From assembly GCF_022844445.1 (NCBI RefSeq), contig NZ_JALHLS010000009.1, forward strand, positions 62,001 to 126,000: a stretch of 64,000 bases of DNA, read 5' to 3'. Position numbers and translations under genes: made by a program. Positions 24,283 to 34,483 of this stretch are shown one piece after another. The number at the start of each line of letters is the position of its first letter. Within the stretch, counting starts at the first letter, position 1. The stretch is from Hyphomonas sp. Its GTDB lineage: Bacteria; Pseudomonadota; Alphaproteobacteria; Caulobacterales; Hyphomonadaceae. The notes beneath the pieces were generated by a model. It ran no database searches. It saw only the letters and a list, made by a program, of their open reading frames with translations, and was not told the DNA's origin.

Positions 24283-25713
24283 TCAGGCCGCAGCGTAGCC
24301 GATGACAGCTTTCACTTCGAGGAATTCCTCGAAGCCGTGCTCGCCCCACTCGCGGCCGTTGCCCGACTGTCCGTACCCGCCAAACGGTGCCGAGAAGTCA
24401 GGGCGTGCGCCGTTGACCTGAATCTGGCCGGCGCGAATACGGTTGGCGATCGCGTTGGCTTCCTTCTCCGGGCCCTGCACATAACCGGCGAGGCCGTAGA
24501 CGGTGTCGTTTGCCATCGCCACGGCTTCATCCACCGTGTTGTAGGGCAGGATGCAGAGCACCGGCCCGAAGATTTCCTCGCGGGCGATGGTCATGTCGTT
24601 GGTCACATTGCCAAACACGGTCGGGCGGGCGAAGTAGCCCTTGTTGAAGCCCTCCGGGCGTCCCGGGCCACCGGCGACAAGGGTTGCGCCCTCTTCGATG
24701 CCCTTCTGGATCAGGTCCTGAACCTTCTGGTACTGGTTGGCGTTCGAAATCGGGCCGATGGCGCCCGGCGTCGCTTCTGCCGGCATCATCACCTTCACGG
24801 ACTCTGCGGTTGCCTTGGCAATCGCGAGGGCCGCGTCATGCTGGTCTTTCTGCACGAACATGCGGCTCGGCGCGTTGCAGCTCTGGCCCGTATTGGTCAT
24901 CATCGACATCACGCCGCTGGAGACGGCTTTGGTCAGATCGGCCGTCGGCAGAACAATGTTCGGGCTCTTGCCACCCAGTTCCTGCGCGACGCGCTTGACA
25001 GTCGGGGCGGCGGCTTGGGCGACGAGCACGCCGGCGCGGGTCGAACCGGTGAAGCTCACCATGTCGACATCCGGGTGCGCGGAGAGCACCGAGCCGACGC
25101 CCGGGCCGTCGCCGTTGACGAGGTTGAACACGCCCTTCGGCACGCCGGCTTCATGCAGGATTTCTGCGAAGATCATCGCATCCAGCGGCGCGATTTCCGA
25201 AGGCTTCAGCACCATCGTGCAGCCCGCGGCAATCGCCGGGGCTACCTTGCAGGCGATCTGGTTCAGCGGCCAGTTCCAGGGCGTGATGAACGCGCAGACG
25301 CCGATCGGCTCCTTGCGCAGCAGCGTCGTGCCCTTCAGTTCCTCGAACTTGTAGGAACGCAGGATCGCCGCCGTTGTCGCAAAATGTCCCATGCCGGCCG
25401 GCACGTGTGCGCCATTGGCAAGCCACATCGGGGCGCCCATCTCGCTTGAGATCGCTTCGGCGAGTTCCGGCATGCGCTTCTGGATGCCGGCCGTGATCTT
25501 GTCGAGCAGGTCGGCGCGGTATTCGACCGAGGTCTGCGAGAAGCTCGGGAAGGCGGCCTTGGCAGCGGCCACGGCCTTATCTGCATCGGCTTTCGAGCCA
25601 AGCGAGATGACGGCGAAGTTTTCTTCGGTGGCCGGGTTTTCGACTTCCAGGCGGCGCGGCGTCACCGGGTCAACCCATGCGCCGTCGATGTAGAATTTCA
25701 GGTACTCTTTCAT
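24283..25713 (-). CDS. Aldehyde dehydrogenase family protein
   Basis: 476 residues, standard for the ALDH superfamily. Visible are FITPWNWPL (about 140-148), the NAD-binding GSTRAG, the general base in QELGGKS (about 244) and the catalytic cysteine in NTGQSCNAPSR (about 278), then EEIFGPVL. It oxidises aldehydes to acids with NAD(P)+; the substrate is not evident from context. GGGAGG lies 11 bases upstream of the ATG at 25713. Single-gene unit ending in a strong terminator. Confidence 0.93.
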   Translation of the reverse strand: MKEYLKFYIDGAWVDPVTPRRLEVENPATEENFAVISLGSKADADKAVAAAKAAFPSFSQTSVEYRADLLDKITAGIQKRMPELAEAISSEMGAPMWLANGAHVPAGMGHFATTAAILRSYKFEELKGTTLLRKEPIGVCAFITPWNWPLNQIACKVAPAIAAGCTMVLKPSEIAPLDAMIFAEILHEAGVPKGVFNLVNGDGPGVGSVLSAHPDVDMVSFTGSTRAGVLVAQAAAPTVKRVAQELGGKSPNIVLPTADLTKAVSSGVMSMMTNTGQSCNAPSRMFVQKDQHDAALAIAKATAESVKVMMPAEATPGAIGPISNANQYQKVQDLIQKGIEEGATLVAGGPGRPEGFNKGYFARPTVFGNVTNDMTIAREEIFGPVLCILPYNTVDEAVAMANDTVYGLAGYVQGPEKEANAIANRIRAGQIQVNGARPDFSAPFGGYGQSGNGREWGEHGFEEFLEVKAVIGYAAA

Positions 25714-25812
25714 GGGCCGGGGCCTCCCTTTGGCTCGTCTGATTAGGCTCAGAGATGACTATAGGAGACGCAACGCGTTTTCGCCACTACTGACGCGAGG
25801 GGAGGCGACCGC

Positions 25813-26010
25813 CTACAGCTTGGCCCGCGTCCACCCCCGCCCGGCCATGCAGGTGACGAAGTTCGCTTCAACATTGTAACTGATCTGGTTGCAGGCCGCG
25901 ACGGCGGTGCGGAACGGCTGGGCGCCGGCATGGCCGGTCCAGTTCTTTTCCGCCGGCCCGGTCGCGCAGGCAGACAGGGCAAGGGCGGCAGCGAGCATCA
26001 CGAGGCGCAT
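25813..26010 (-). CDS. 65-aa lipoprotein
   Basis: The signal peptide MRLVMLAAALALSAC gives a clean lipobox with cysteine at 15. The mature peptide of about 50 residues contains two further cysteines (AACNQ and VTCMAGRGW) that could form a disulfide in the periplasm. No family is named with confidence. It lies four bases downstream of the HerA-like ATPase gene on the same strand and is surely co-transcribed with it. Confidence 0.75.
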   Translation of the reverse strand: MRLVMLAAALALSACATGPAEKNWTGHAGAQPFRTAVAACNQISYNVEANFVTCMAGRGWTRAKL

Positions 26011-26014
26011 GGGA

Positions 26015-27538
26015 TTACCGTTTCCGTGTTCCGAAAATGCCGCGCAGGACGTAGCGTACCACTTCCCGGCTGGCGGTGCTGGCGGCGTTGTTGACGGCGC
26101 GTTCGGATGTCGTCATCCGGCGCGAGCGGGTCGTGGTCTTTCCCTTGGCTTTCGTTTTGGCAGCGGCTTCCTTTTCCTTGGCTTCGATCTTGGCAAGTTT
26201 CTCGGCCTCCTTGGCGGCGGCTTCCTCGCGCTTCAACAGGATCTCGTAGGCCGACTCCCGGTCGATCGTCTTGTCATACTTGCCGAAAACGGGGCTTGTC
26301 TTCTGCACTTCGGCGCGCTCCGCATCGGTCGCCGGGCCAAGCCGCGAGGAAGGCGGCCGGATCAGTGTCTTCTGCACCATCGTCGGCGCGCCCTTGGCTT
26401 CCAGGGTCGAGACCAGCGCTTCGCCGACGCCCATCTCGGTGATCGCCGCCTCGGTCTTGAAGGCCGGGTTCGGACGGAACGAGGCGGCAGCGGATTTCAC
26501 CGCCTTCTGTTCGGTCGGCGTGTAGGCGCGCAGCGCGTGCTGCATCCGGTTGCCCAGCTGCGCCAGCACGCTTTCGGGCAAGTCGCGCGGGTTTTGGGTG
26601 ACGAAGTAGACGCCCACACCTTTCGAGCGGATCAGGCGCACGACCTGTTCGATCTTCTGCATCAGCGCAGGGGGCGCGTCCGCAAACAGCAGGTGCGCCT
26701 CATCGAAGAAGAACACCAGACGCGGCTTCTCCGGATCGCCGATCTCGGGCAGCTCCTCGAACAATTCCGACAGAAGCCAGAGCAGGAACGTGGAGTAGAG
26801 TTTCGGCGAATTGATAAGCTTGCGCGCATCGAGAATGTTGATGTAGCCGCGCCCGTTGGTCGTTGTGCGCATGAAGTCCGACAGCTCGAGTGCCGGCTCG
26901 CCGAAGAAGCGCTCCGCGCCGTCGCGTTCCAGCACAAGCAATTCACGCTGCACCGCCGACAGGGACGCCGGCGCGACGTTGCCGTACTTGCGGCTCACTT
27001 CCGTGCGCACCGTGTCATCGCCGAGGCTCACCAGCAGCTTGCGCAGGTCTTTCAGGTCGAGCAACAACAGACCGTTATCGTCGGCATACTGGAAGGCAAT
27101 GTTCAGCACCCCTTCCTGCACGTCGGTCAGACCCATGAGGCGCGACAGCAGCAGGGGGCCCATTTCGGAAATCGTCGCGCGGATCGGATGACCGCTCTCG
27201 CCAAACACGTCCCAGAACACCGTCGGGGCGCCTTCATACTTCAGTTCGCCCATGCCGATCTGCTGCGCCCGGGCGGTCAGGCTCGCATGCGCCTTGTGCG
27301 TCTCGCTGCCCGGCATGCAGATGCCCGACAGGTCGCCCTTCACGTCGGCGGCAAACACAGGCACCCCGGCGTCCGAAAAGGCCTGCGCCATGATCTGCAG
27401 CGTCACGGTCTTGCCTGTGCCGGTCGCTCCCGCCACAAGGCCGTGCCGGTTGGCCACTTTCAAGATCAGCGACTGGGCCGCATCGGGATGGCCGGTGCCG
27501 TTTGCATCCGCCCCGCCCAGGAAAATCGTGTCGCTCAT
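26015..27538 (-). CDS. HerA/DUF853-family ATPase (YjgR-like)
   Basis: 507 residues. Walker A GATGTGKT is at about 37-44, Walker B is [12 protein letters not shown] near 275-286, and [10 protein letters not shown] with an arginine-finger region follow, the layout of HerA/FtsK-type hexameric ATPases in the DUF853 family. The C-terminal 100 residues form a Lys/Glu/Ala-rich coiled coil ([19 protein letters not shown]) and end in a basic tail. The family is widespread and its role is unclear; DNA translocation is suggested by homology. It heads a two-gene unit with the 65-aa lipoprotein. Confidence 0.9.
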   Translation of the reverse strand: MSDTIFLGGADANGTGHPDAAQSLILKVANRHGLVAGATGTGKTVTLQIMAQAFSDAGVPVFAADVKGDLSGICMPGSETHKAHASLTARAQQIGMGELKYEGAPTVFWDVFGESGHPIRATISEMGPLLLSRLMGLTDVQEGVLNIAFQYADDNGLLLLDLKDLRKLLVSLGDDTVRTEVSRKYGNVAPASLSAVQRELLVLERDGAERFFGEPALELSDFMRTTTNGRGYINILDARKLINSPKLYSTFLLWLLSELFEELPEIGDPEKPRLVFFFDEAHLLFADAPPALMQKIEQVVRLIRSKGVGVYFVTQNPRDLPESVLAQLGNRMQHALRAYTPTEQKAVKSAAASFRPNPAFKTEAAITEMGVGEALVSTLEAKGAPTMVQKTLIRPPSSRLGPATDAERAEVQKTSPVFGKYDKTIDRESAYEILLKREEAAAKEAEKLAKIEAKEKEAAAKTKAKGKTTTRSRRMTTSERAVNNAASTASREVVRYVLRGIFGTRKR

Positions 27539-27677
27539 GTCCGGCCCTTCATTCTGAAATCCTTGCCAAGGCTAGCCATCTGCGCGGATTCGGCAAGCAG
27601 CATCACCCGTTGACTGCGCTTGACCGGGCGCCCGGGCACGCCCAACCTCCGCGCCAGATTCCCGGAGACACTACCCC

Positions 27678-28787
27678 ATGGAGCGTTCTGCCAAGGTCGG
27701 CACCTGGATCATCGCGACCGGTGTCATCATTGCGCTGCTGTATTTCGGCCGCGAAATCCTGGCGACCTTTGCGATGGCCGTGTTCCTGTTCCTGATCATC
27801 GAGGGCTTCGCCACGATGCTCGACAACACCAGCAAGGCCGTCAACATGCGCACGGCCCGCCTCATGGCGGTCCTGATTGTCACCGGCGGTTTTGTGGGCT
27901 TCATCGCGCTGATGGCCAACGGCATGGCCGAGTTCGGCCGCCACGCCGAGGAGTACGAAACCAAGATCAATGGCCTTGTCGCCGATGCCTATCAGGCTGT
28001 CGGCATGAGCGACTCGCCCACGCTGACCGAACTGATTTTCAACGAACAGGGGGAGCGGTTCTTCGCCACCATCGCCAATTCCGTCAGTGGTCTGTCCGGC
28101 GATATCGTTCTGATCCTTATCTACGTCGCCTTCCTGTTTGCCGCTCAGTCCGGCTGGTCGCACAAGCTCGACAAGATCTTCACCTCGCCTGAACGCCGGG
28201 AACAGGTCCGACAGATCGGCGACGATGCGCGCGTCGGCATCGAGCGTTATCTCTGGGTCCAGACGGTGATCTCAGCTGTTATAACCACGCTAAGTTACTT
28301 CTCGCTCCTGGCACTGGGTGTCCAGAACGCACTCTTCCTCTCGGCGCTGATCTTCGTACTGAATTATATCCCCACAGTCGGCTCAATCGTTGCCGCGCTG
28401 GTGCCCCCGCTGTTTGCGCTGGTCCAGCCCGCCGTCCCCGGATGGGTGCCCGGACTGGCGCCGCAGGACTCCTATATCTACGCGGCTCTCGTATTTGTGA
28501 TCGTCAGCTTCTGGCAGTTCTCGATCGGCAACTTCGTGCAGCCGCGCATGATGGGCGACTCCCTTAACCTGTCCGCGCTGATCGTCCTGCTAGCCCTGGC
28601 CATCTGGGGCGTCCTGTGGGGAATCCCGGGGATGTTCCTGTCGGCGCCGCTGACCGTCCTGATGATGATCCTGCTGGCGCAGGCGAAGGACACGCGCTGG
28701 ATCGCCATTCTTCTGTCAGCTGATGGCAACCCAAGAATGAACTCAATTAAACCACCAGAGCGTGCGACCGCAGGAAGCAGTTCCTGA
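27678..28787 (+). CDS. AI-2E family (TqsA/PerM-like) permease
   Basis: 369 residues, about eight membrane helices. The conserved C-terminal block is present: LNYIPTVGSIVAALVPPLFA (about 226-245), then NFVQPRMMGDSLNLSALIVL and WGIPGMFLSAPLTV. Members export autoinducer-2 or transport sodium and organic solutes; the substrate here is unknown. GGAGACA lies about 10 bases before the ATG at 27678. No clear terminator follows. Confidence 0.88.
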   Translation: MERSAKVGTWIIATGVIIALLYFGREILATFAMAVFLFLIIEGFATMLDNTSKAVNMRTARLMAVLIVTGGFVGFIALMANGMAEFGRHAEEYETKINGLVADAYQAVGMSDSPTLTELIFNEQGERFFATIANSVSGLSGDIVLILIYVAFLFAAQSGWSHKLDKIFTSPERREQVRQIGDDARVGIERYLWVQTVISAVITTLSYFSLLALGVQNALFLSALIFVLNYIPTVGSIVAALVPPLFALVQPAVPGWVPGLAPQDSYIYAALVFVIVSFWQFSIGNFVQPRMMGDSLNLSALIVLLALAIWGVLWGIPGMFLSAPLTVLMMILLAQAKDTRWIAILLSADGNPRMNSIKPPERATAGSSS

Positions 28788-29175
28788 ATTGCACCGTTTC
28801 GTGTAATGAGCGCGTACAAGGGCGATGGGCCTTGGGCGGCCGTGTGTAGAATCGTTAACTTTTTTTAGACGGGTTCCGCATTGATATCGGGGTTCGTACG
28901 ACAACATTACAAATTCAGGCTTCCGCGTGCGTCCCCCCACCCAGCCTGCGGAAGTTTCTGAAGGGCCCGCCGGACATGTCCCCGTTCGGCGGGCCCACTT
29001 ATGTCCGCCCCCCGCACAGTCCATTTGGAGGCTCTGCTGCCGTTGACGCAAACGGCAGGCATCCTTTCTGCAGCCTGCCCGATTCTTCACCACACGGCCC
29101 CAGCAGTATTCTTGAAGCGGTAACGCCCCGGCGTTAGACCCGGTGGAACACGTTTCCCTTAGGTGAGTCGCTTCC
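28788..29175 (+). promoter_or_regulatory. 388-base intergenic region with four hairpins (leader of glutamate dehydrogenase)
   Basis: No open frame here looks coding. A possible promoter is TTGATA at 28881-28886 and AACATT at 28903-28908 (16-base spacer). Downstream are inverted repeats 28920-28926/28948-28954 with a C-rich loop, 28963-28972/28987-28996 (10 bp perfect), 29054-29060/29073-29079 and 29121-29126/29131-29136. None has a clear T-run. This looks like a structured 5' leader or a small RNA preceding the dehydrogenase gene; no known riboswitch class is recognised. Confidence 0.4.
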
Positions 29176-32100
29176 ATGACACGTTCCGCCGCCGTTGCCG
29201 GGCCTGAGGGTCAGGTTCTTGAGCAGATCCTGCAGGAGGCACGGGGCGAGGACCTCACCGGCCTCACGCAGGCCGACATCAAGGCGCTCGCCAAAGGCCT
29301 CTGGACCTGGGCCGCAGACCTCCCCGCCGGCCAGCAGGACGTCCGCGTCATCGCGCATGTCAATGGTGCCAGGGGTTCGCTCGGCCGCGCCGTTCTGGAA
29401 GCCGCCGGCCCGGACATGCCTTTTCTCGTCGACTCCCTGCTCAACGAATGCGCCGCGCAGGGCCACGAAGTAAAAACCCTCTTCCACCCCGTCGTCACCC
29501 TGGCCGACGGCCGGATGATCTCGGTCATCCAGATTCACCTGTCGCTGCTCACTCCGGGGGAGGCGGACCTGCTCGAAGCCGGCGTGCGCGCCACCCTCGC
29601 TGATGTCCAGCGTGCCGTCTCCGACCACCGCGCCATGCAGGCCCGGATGCGCACTGAGATGAAACGCCTTGCCGGCCTGCAACACATTGCCACCGTCGAG
29701 CGCGACGAGGCGGTCGCCTTTCTCGAATGGCTCCTGAAGGAGCACTACGTCTTCCTCGGCAGCCGCGAGTACGATTTCGCCACCGACGAGGCCGGCGGCG
29801 TGCTGCCGGCCGAGCCGATGATGATCGACGGCTCCAACCTCGGCATCCTGCGCGATGAGAACCTCAACGTCCTTTCGCCCGACAGCGAGCCGCTCGTGCT
29901 GACACGCGAAGTCGGCGAATTCCTCGCCCATCCCGCGCCCCTGATCATTGCCAAGTCAACGCTCCCCACGCGCGTCCACCGCCGTGTGCCGTGCGACTAT
30001 ATCGGAATAAAGAAGTACGACGCGCAGGGCCGCGTGAACGGCGAGGTTCGCTTCCTCGGCCTGTTCACCGCAGAAGCCTATGATGAGACCGCGCGTTCGA
30101 TTCCCTTCGTGCGCCGGCGCGTTCAGAAGATCATGGCTGCTTCCGGCGCCGCACCTGGCGGCCACACCGAGAAGGCGCTCGCCAATCTCATCGAGACCTG
30201 GCCGCGCGACGAACTTTTTCAGACCCGCTCCACCATCCTCGGCCCGATGGTCATGGGCGCCCTTCACCTGATCGGCCGTCCACGGACGAAAGTCTTCCTG
30301 CGCCGCGACGAGTTCGACCGGTTTGTCACAGCCCTGGTCTTCGTGCCGCGCGAATCCTACGACACCGCGCTGCGCCAGCGCATCGGCGCCGTGCTGACCG
30401 AAGCCTACCGGGGCGAACTGCGCTCCTTCCAGCCCTATTTCGACTCCGGCCCGATGGCGCGGGTGCATTTCGAGATCGGCCTCTCGCCCGGCCATCCGGA
30501 ACCCGACGCCGCCGAAATCGAAACCCGGATCGCCGCGCTCGCCCGCACCTGGGACCAGGGCTTCCGCGACCTGCTGATGAGTTCCGATCTCACCGGCGGC
30601 GACCGGGAAGGAGCACGCGCCTTCATTGGCGCCTTCAACGCCGCCTACCGCGAAGCCTTTGCGCCGGATGAAGCCCTGCGGGATGTGACCAGCATGGCCG
30701 CGCTCAGCGCCGGCCGTCCAATGGTAGCCCGCGCCTATCGCCGCGACAGCGACGAGCCCACGAAGGTTCGTGTAAAGATCTTTGCGCGTGACGGCGCCAT
30801 CGCGCTCTCGCGCTGCGTGCCGGTGTTCGAGAATCTCGGCCTCTTCGTGCACTTCGAAACCGGCTATCCCGTGCGCCCGCCCTTCAAGCCGGTCGCTGAT
30901 GCGCCGGAGGTCTACTGGGTCCATTCCCTCGCGATGGAGTCGGCAGACGGCCAGCCGCTGGCGCTGCAGGGTCTCGCCCGCGCGCTGGAGGATGCCTTCA
31001 TCGCCGTCTGGAGTGGAAAGGCCGACAATGACAAGTTCAACCGGCTCGTGCTTACCGCCGGCGCGAGTTGGCGCGAAGCCGCGCTGATCCGCGCGCTCGC
31101 CGCCTATCGCCGCCAGAGCGGGCTGGACCAGCCGCAGGACGTGCAGGAAGCCGCTGTCGCGCGCTATCCGGCTGTCACGCGCCTGATCCTTGACCTCTTC
31201 ACCGCCCGCTTTGATCCGCAGGCGCACAAAAATCTCGACGCGCGCACCAAAGCCTGCGCCGATATAGAAGCAGAGTTCGAGGAGGCTATGAAGGGCGTCG
31301 TCAGCCTCACGGACGATCTCGTGCTGCGCCGCCTGTTCAATCTCGTGCGCGCACTGCAACGCACCAACTTCTACCAGACGGACGAACACGGCGCCGAGCG
31401 CACCTGGATCAGCTTCAAGGTCGCCAGCCGCGAACTCGCGGACCTCCCGGAGCCGAAGCCTTTCCGCGAAATCTTCACGTCCAGCCCGAAGGTCGAAGGC
31501 GTCCACCTGCGCTTCGGGCCTGTCGCACGCGGCGGCCTGCGCTGGTCGGACCGCCCGTCGGACTATCGCACTGAAGTCCTCGGCCTCGTAAAGGCCCAAC
31601 AGGTCAAGAACGCTGTCATCGTGCCGGTCGGCTCGAAAGGCGGCTTCTATCCGAAACAGCTGCCGCCGCGGAACGATCCGAACTGGTTCGAAAGCGGCCG
31701 CGACGCTTACAAGGAGTTCATCACGGCGCTGCTCGGCCTCACCGACAATCTCGTCAAGGGAAAGCTCGTGCCCCCGCCGCAGACCGTCATATGGGACGGC
31801 GAGGACCCTTATCTCGTCGTCGCCGCCGACAAGGGCACCGCGACCTTCTCCGATACTGCCAACGCGATCAGCCTCGAGAAGGGCCATTGGCTCGGGGACG
31901 CCTTCGCTTCGGGCGGATCGGCAGGGTATGACCATAAGAAGATGGGCATTACCGCCCGCGGCGCCTGGGAAGCGGTCAAGCGCCACTTCCGCGAAAAGGG
32001 CCGCGACATCCAGAAGCAGCCTTTCACGGTCATCGGTGTCGGTGACATGTCCGGCGACGTTTTCGGCAACGGCATGCTGCTCTCGCCCGAGATCCGTCTC

Positions 32101-33897
32101 GTGGCGGCGTTCAACCATATGCACATCTTCCTTGATCCCAACCCGGACGATCCGGCGAAATCCCTCGTCGAGCGCGCCCGCATGTTCGCCCTGCCGCGCT
32201 CCACATGGGCTGACTATGATGCAAAGCTCATCTCGAGAGGCGGCGGCATCTTCGAACGCGCTGCGAAATCGATTCCGCTCTCGCCCGAAGTGAAGGCGCT
32301 CACCGGCCTCTCGAAAGACGCCGTCACGCCCGACGAACTCCTGAACGCCCTTCTGAAGGCTGAAACCGACCTCCTCTGGTTCGGGGGCATCGGCACCTAT
32401 GTGAAGTCCTCCGCCGAATCCCACGCCGATGTTGGCGACCGCGCCAATGATGCGATCCGCGTCAATGGCCGCGACCTCAGGGCGAAGGTTATCGGGGAAG
32501 GGGCCAACCTCGGCATGACGCAGGCCGGCCGCATCGAGTTCGCCCTGGCTGGCGGGCGCATCAACACCGATGCGATCGACAACTCCGCCGGTGTCGATTC
32601 GTCCGACCACGAAGTGAACATCAAGATCCTCGCCGCCGAAGCCATCCGCCTCGGCGACCTGAAAGAGGCCGCCCGCAACGACCTTCTCGCCGAGATGACT
32701 GATGATGTTGCTGCACACGTCCTCGCGCACAATTACGACCAGTCGAACGCGCTCACCCTCGCCAGTGCCACCGCGCTCGAAGACCATGACGCGCTCGAGC
32801 GCCTGATGGTCTATCTCGAAGAACGCGGCGTCCTGAATCGCGCCCTTGAAGGCCTGCCATCCACAACCGGCATGCAGACCCGCAAGGAACAGGGCCAGGC
32901 CCTCACGCGCCCTGAACTCGCCGTCCTCCTAGCCTGGTCGAAGATCGTCCTGTTCGACGACATCGTCGCCTCTGGCCTGCCAGATGATCCCTGGTTCGAG
33001 CCTGTCCTTAAGGCCTATTTCCCATCGCCGATCGACGGCTTCGAGAAGGCCATGAAAGGCCATCGTCTCCGCCGCGAGATCATCGCCACGGTCATTGCTA
33101 ACCGCACGCTGGATTTCTGCGGCCCCGTCGCGCTGCTCCGGCTGCGCGAACTCACCGGCGCGGCTCCCGCCGAAGCCGTCCGCGCGCTGGAAGCTGCCCG
33201 CGAAGTGCTCGATCTCGCAGGCTTCCGGCGCGAAGTCTTCGCACTCGACACGCTGGTTCCGGCTGATCTGCAGACAGCGCTTCAGCTCGAAGCCGTCCAC
33301 GCCGCCAGCGAAGCTGCCGGCTGGTTCATCCGCGCCACAGCCGGCAAGCCGGTAGGCGACGCCGTCAAGCAGACCCACGCCCCGCTGAATGAGCTGAAAG
33401 CCGCCCTGCCTGCCGTGCAGTCGTCCTTCCCGGCCTCGCGCATTGAGCGGGATGCACGCGCCTTCATCAAGCGCGGCGCGCCGGAAGCGCTCGCCCACTG
33501 GGCTGCCGCGATGAGCTATTTCGCCCAAGGCCTCGTCATCGTCGATGTCTCGCAGCAGGCCAGGAAAAAAGTGCCGGAAACGGCCGCCGCCTTCTACGCC
33601 ATCGGCGACGCTCTCCGGCTCGACCGGTTGCGCGCCTCGGCCCGCGAAGGCCTCGTCAAAGCACCCTACTGGGACCGCGTTGCCGGCCGCCGCCTGATCT
33701 CCGAACTCGTCCGCCTGCAGGCTTCCGCTACCGAGGAAGCGCTCCGTGCCGGCGACGCCGACACCTGGCTGGAGGCGCGCGGCGAAAGCCGCCGAAAGGT
33801 GATCAGTACTCTGACGGAGCTCGGCAAGGACCGCGCCTGGTCCTTCGCCAAGTTCGCCCTGTCAACGGACGCTGTGCGCCAGTTCATGGGCCGCTGA
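29176..33897 (+). CDS. NAD-specific glutamate dehydrogenase, large type
   Basis: 1573 residues, the size of the ~180 kDa GDH class found in proteobacteria and actinomycetes. A long N-terminal regulatory part (with ACT-like segments, to about residue 700) precedes the catalytic region: LRFGPVARGGLRWSDRPSDY near 776-795, GSKGGFYPK with the catalytic lysine near 815-825, and WDGEDPYLVVAADKGTATFS. A further helical C-terminal part of several hundred residues follows. It deaminates glutamate to 2-oxoglutarate with NAD+, a catabolic entry of amino acids into the TCA cycle. The long antisense frame over it is a codon-bias shadow. Confidence 0.96.
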   Translation: MTRSAAVAGPEGQVLEQILQEARGEDLTGLTQADIKALAKGLWTWAADLPAGQQDVRVIAHVNGARGSLGRAVLEAAGPDMPFLVDSLLNECAAQGHEVKTLFHPVVTLADGRMISVIQIHLSLLTPGEADLLEAGVRATLADVQRAVSDHRAMQARMRTEMKRLAGLQHIATVERDEAVAFLEWLLKEHYVFLGSREYDFATDEAGGVLPAEPMMIDGSNLGILRDENLNVLSPDSEPLVLTREVGEFLAHPAPLIIAKSTLPTRVHRRVPCDYIGIKKYDAQGRVNGEVRFLGLFTAEAYDETARSIPFVRRRVQKIMAASGAAPGGHTEKALANLIETWPRDELFQTRSTILGPMVMGALHLIGRPRTKVFLRRDEFDRFVTALVFVPRESYDTALRQRIGAVLTEAYRGELRSFQPYFDSGPMARVHFEIGLSPGHPEPDAAEIETRIAALARTWDQGFRDLLMSSDLTGGDREGARAFIGAFNAAYREAFAPDEALRDVTSMAALSAGRPMVARAYRRDSDEPTKVRVKIFARDGAIALSRCVPVFENLGLFVHFETGYPVRPPFKPVADAPEVYWVHSLAMESADGQPLALQGLARALEDAFIAVWSGKADNDKFNRLVLTAGASWREAALIRALAAYRRQSGLDQPQDVQEAAVARYPAVTRLILDLFTARFDPQAHKNLDARTKACADIEAEFEEAMKGVVSLTDDLVLRRLFNLVRALQRTNFYQTDEHGAERTWISFKVASRELADLPEPKPFREIFTSSPKVEGVHLRFGPVARGGLRWSDRPSDYRTEVLGLVKAQQVKNAVIVPVGSKGGFYPKQLPPRNDPNWFESGRDAYKEFITALLGLTDNLVKGKLVPPPQTVIWDGEDPYLVVAADKGTATFSDTANAISLEKGHWLGDAFASGGSAGYDHKKMGITARGAWEAVKRHFREKGRDIQKQPFTVIGVGDMSGDVFGNGMLLSPEIRLVAAFNHMHIFLDPNPDDPAKSLVERARMFALPRSTWADYDAKLISRGGGIFERAAKSIPLSPEVKALTGLSKDAVTPDELLNALLKAETDLLWFGGIGTYVKSSAESHADVGDRANDAIRVNGRDLRAKVIGEGANLGMTQAGRIEFALAGGRINTDAIDNSAGVDSSDHEVNIKILAAEAIRLGDLKEAARNDLLAEMTDDVAAHVLAHNYDQSNALTLASATALEDHDALERLMVYLEERGVLNRALEGLPSTTGMQTRKEQGQALTRPELAVLLAWSKIVLFDDIVASGLPDDPWFEPVLKAYFPSPIDGFEKAMKGHRLRREIIATVIANRTLDFCGPVALLRLRELTGAAPAEAVRALEAAREVLDLAGFRREVFALDTLVPADLQTALQLEAVHAASEAAGWFIRATAGKPVGDAVKQTHAPLNELKAALPAVQSSFPASRIERDARAFIKRGAPEALAHWAAAMSYFAQGLVIVDVSQQARKKVPETAAAFYAIGDALRLDRLRASAREGLVKAPYWDRVAGRRLISELVRLQASATEEALRAGDADTWLEARGESRRKVISTLTELGKDRAWSFAKFALSTDAVRQFMGR

Positions 33898-33955
33898 GGC
33901 CGTTCAGTCAGTATTCAGCGCGGCCGGCCCAGTCTCGGCTCGTCTTGAAGCGGGG

Positions 33956-34441
33956 ATGCACATGCAGAACTTCCTGATGACCGCTGCCGGCGCTGTGATG
34001 CTCGCTGGCTGCTGCCTCCTGCCGGACGCCGGGCCGGTGCCGGAAACTGCGCCCGAAACCGCACTCTCTGCGGCCGCCGCAGAGCTCCCGGTCAATCCAA
34101 GCATCAGGTGGGGGTCCACCGGCACGGGCCTTTATATCTACCACAATGTCTCAGGCGACTGCGTCTGGCTCGAGCATACGCACGGCCGAAACGGCGCCTG
34201 GGGCCTCTGGCGCCTTCCGCTCGGGGCGGTCTCGTCTACCGGCCCCGAAATGGCGGACGGCGAAGGCTTCGCCATAACCTTCACCTGCACCGACGGCAGC
34301 GCCTGTATCGAGGCGGGCGCTTTCGATAAAACCCCTGACCGCACCAGCGCCCACACCATCCCCTTCGAAACCGAGCAACGCGCCGAGCGCTACTTCTCCG
34401 AGGTTGCCAGTCTCGACAAGGCCTGCCGCATGCTCAAGTAA
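33956..34441 (+). CDS. Hypothetical lipoprotein
   Basis: 161 residues (ATG at 33956; a second ATG two codons later is equally possible). The signal peptide leads to LAGC with cysteine near 19, so it is probably an envelope lipoprotein. The mature part has four to five cysteines (SGDCVW, FTCTDGSACIEA, KACRM) that suggest disulfides. No family is recognised. It lies 58 bases after the glutamate dehydrogenase gene and 42 before queG. Confidence 0.72.
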   Translation: MHMQNFLMTAAGAVMLAGCCLLPDAGPVPETAPETALSAAAAELPVNPSIRWGSTGTGLYIYHNVSGDCVWLEHTHGRNGAWGLWRLPLGAVSSTGPEMADGEGFAITFTCTDGSACIEAGAFDKTPDRTSAHTIPFETEQRAERYFSEVASLDKACRMLK

Positions 34442-34483
34442 TCTGCCCTTCGCCCCGCGCGCGCAGACTGCTATCCACCGATC

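Noticed and set aside
29956-32787. A 943-codon open frame antisense to the glutamate dehydrogenase gene
   Set aside because: High GC at third positions keeps the opposite frame open; the translation is His/Arg/Gly-rich with no domain, and the sense strand encodes a complete known enzyme.
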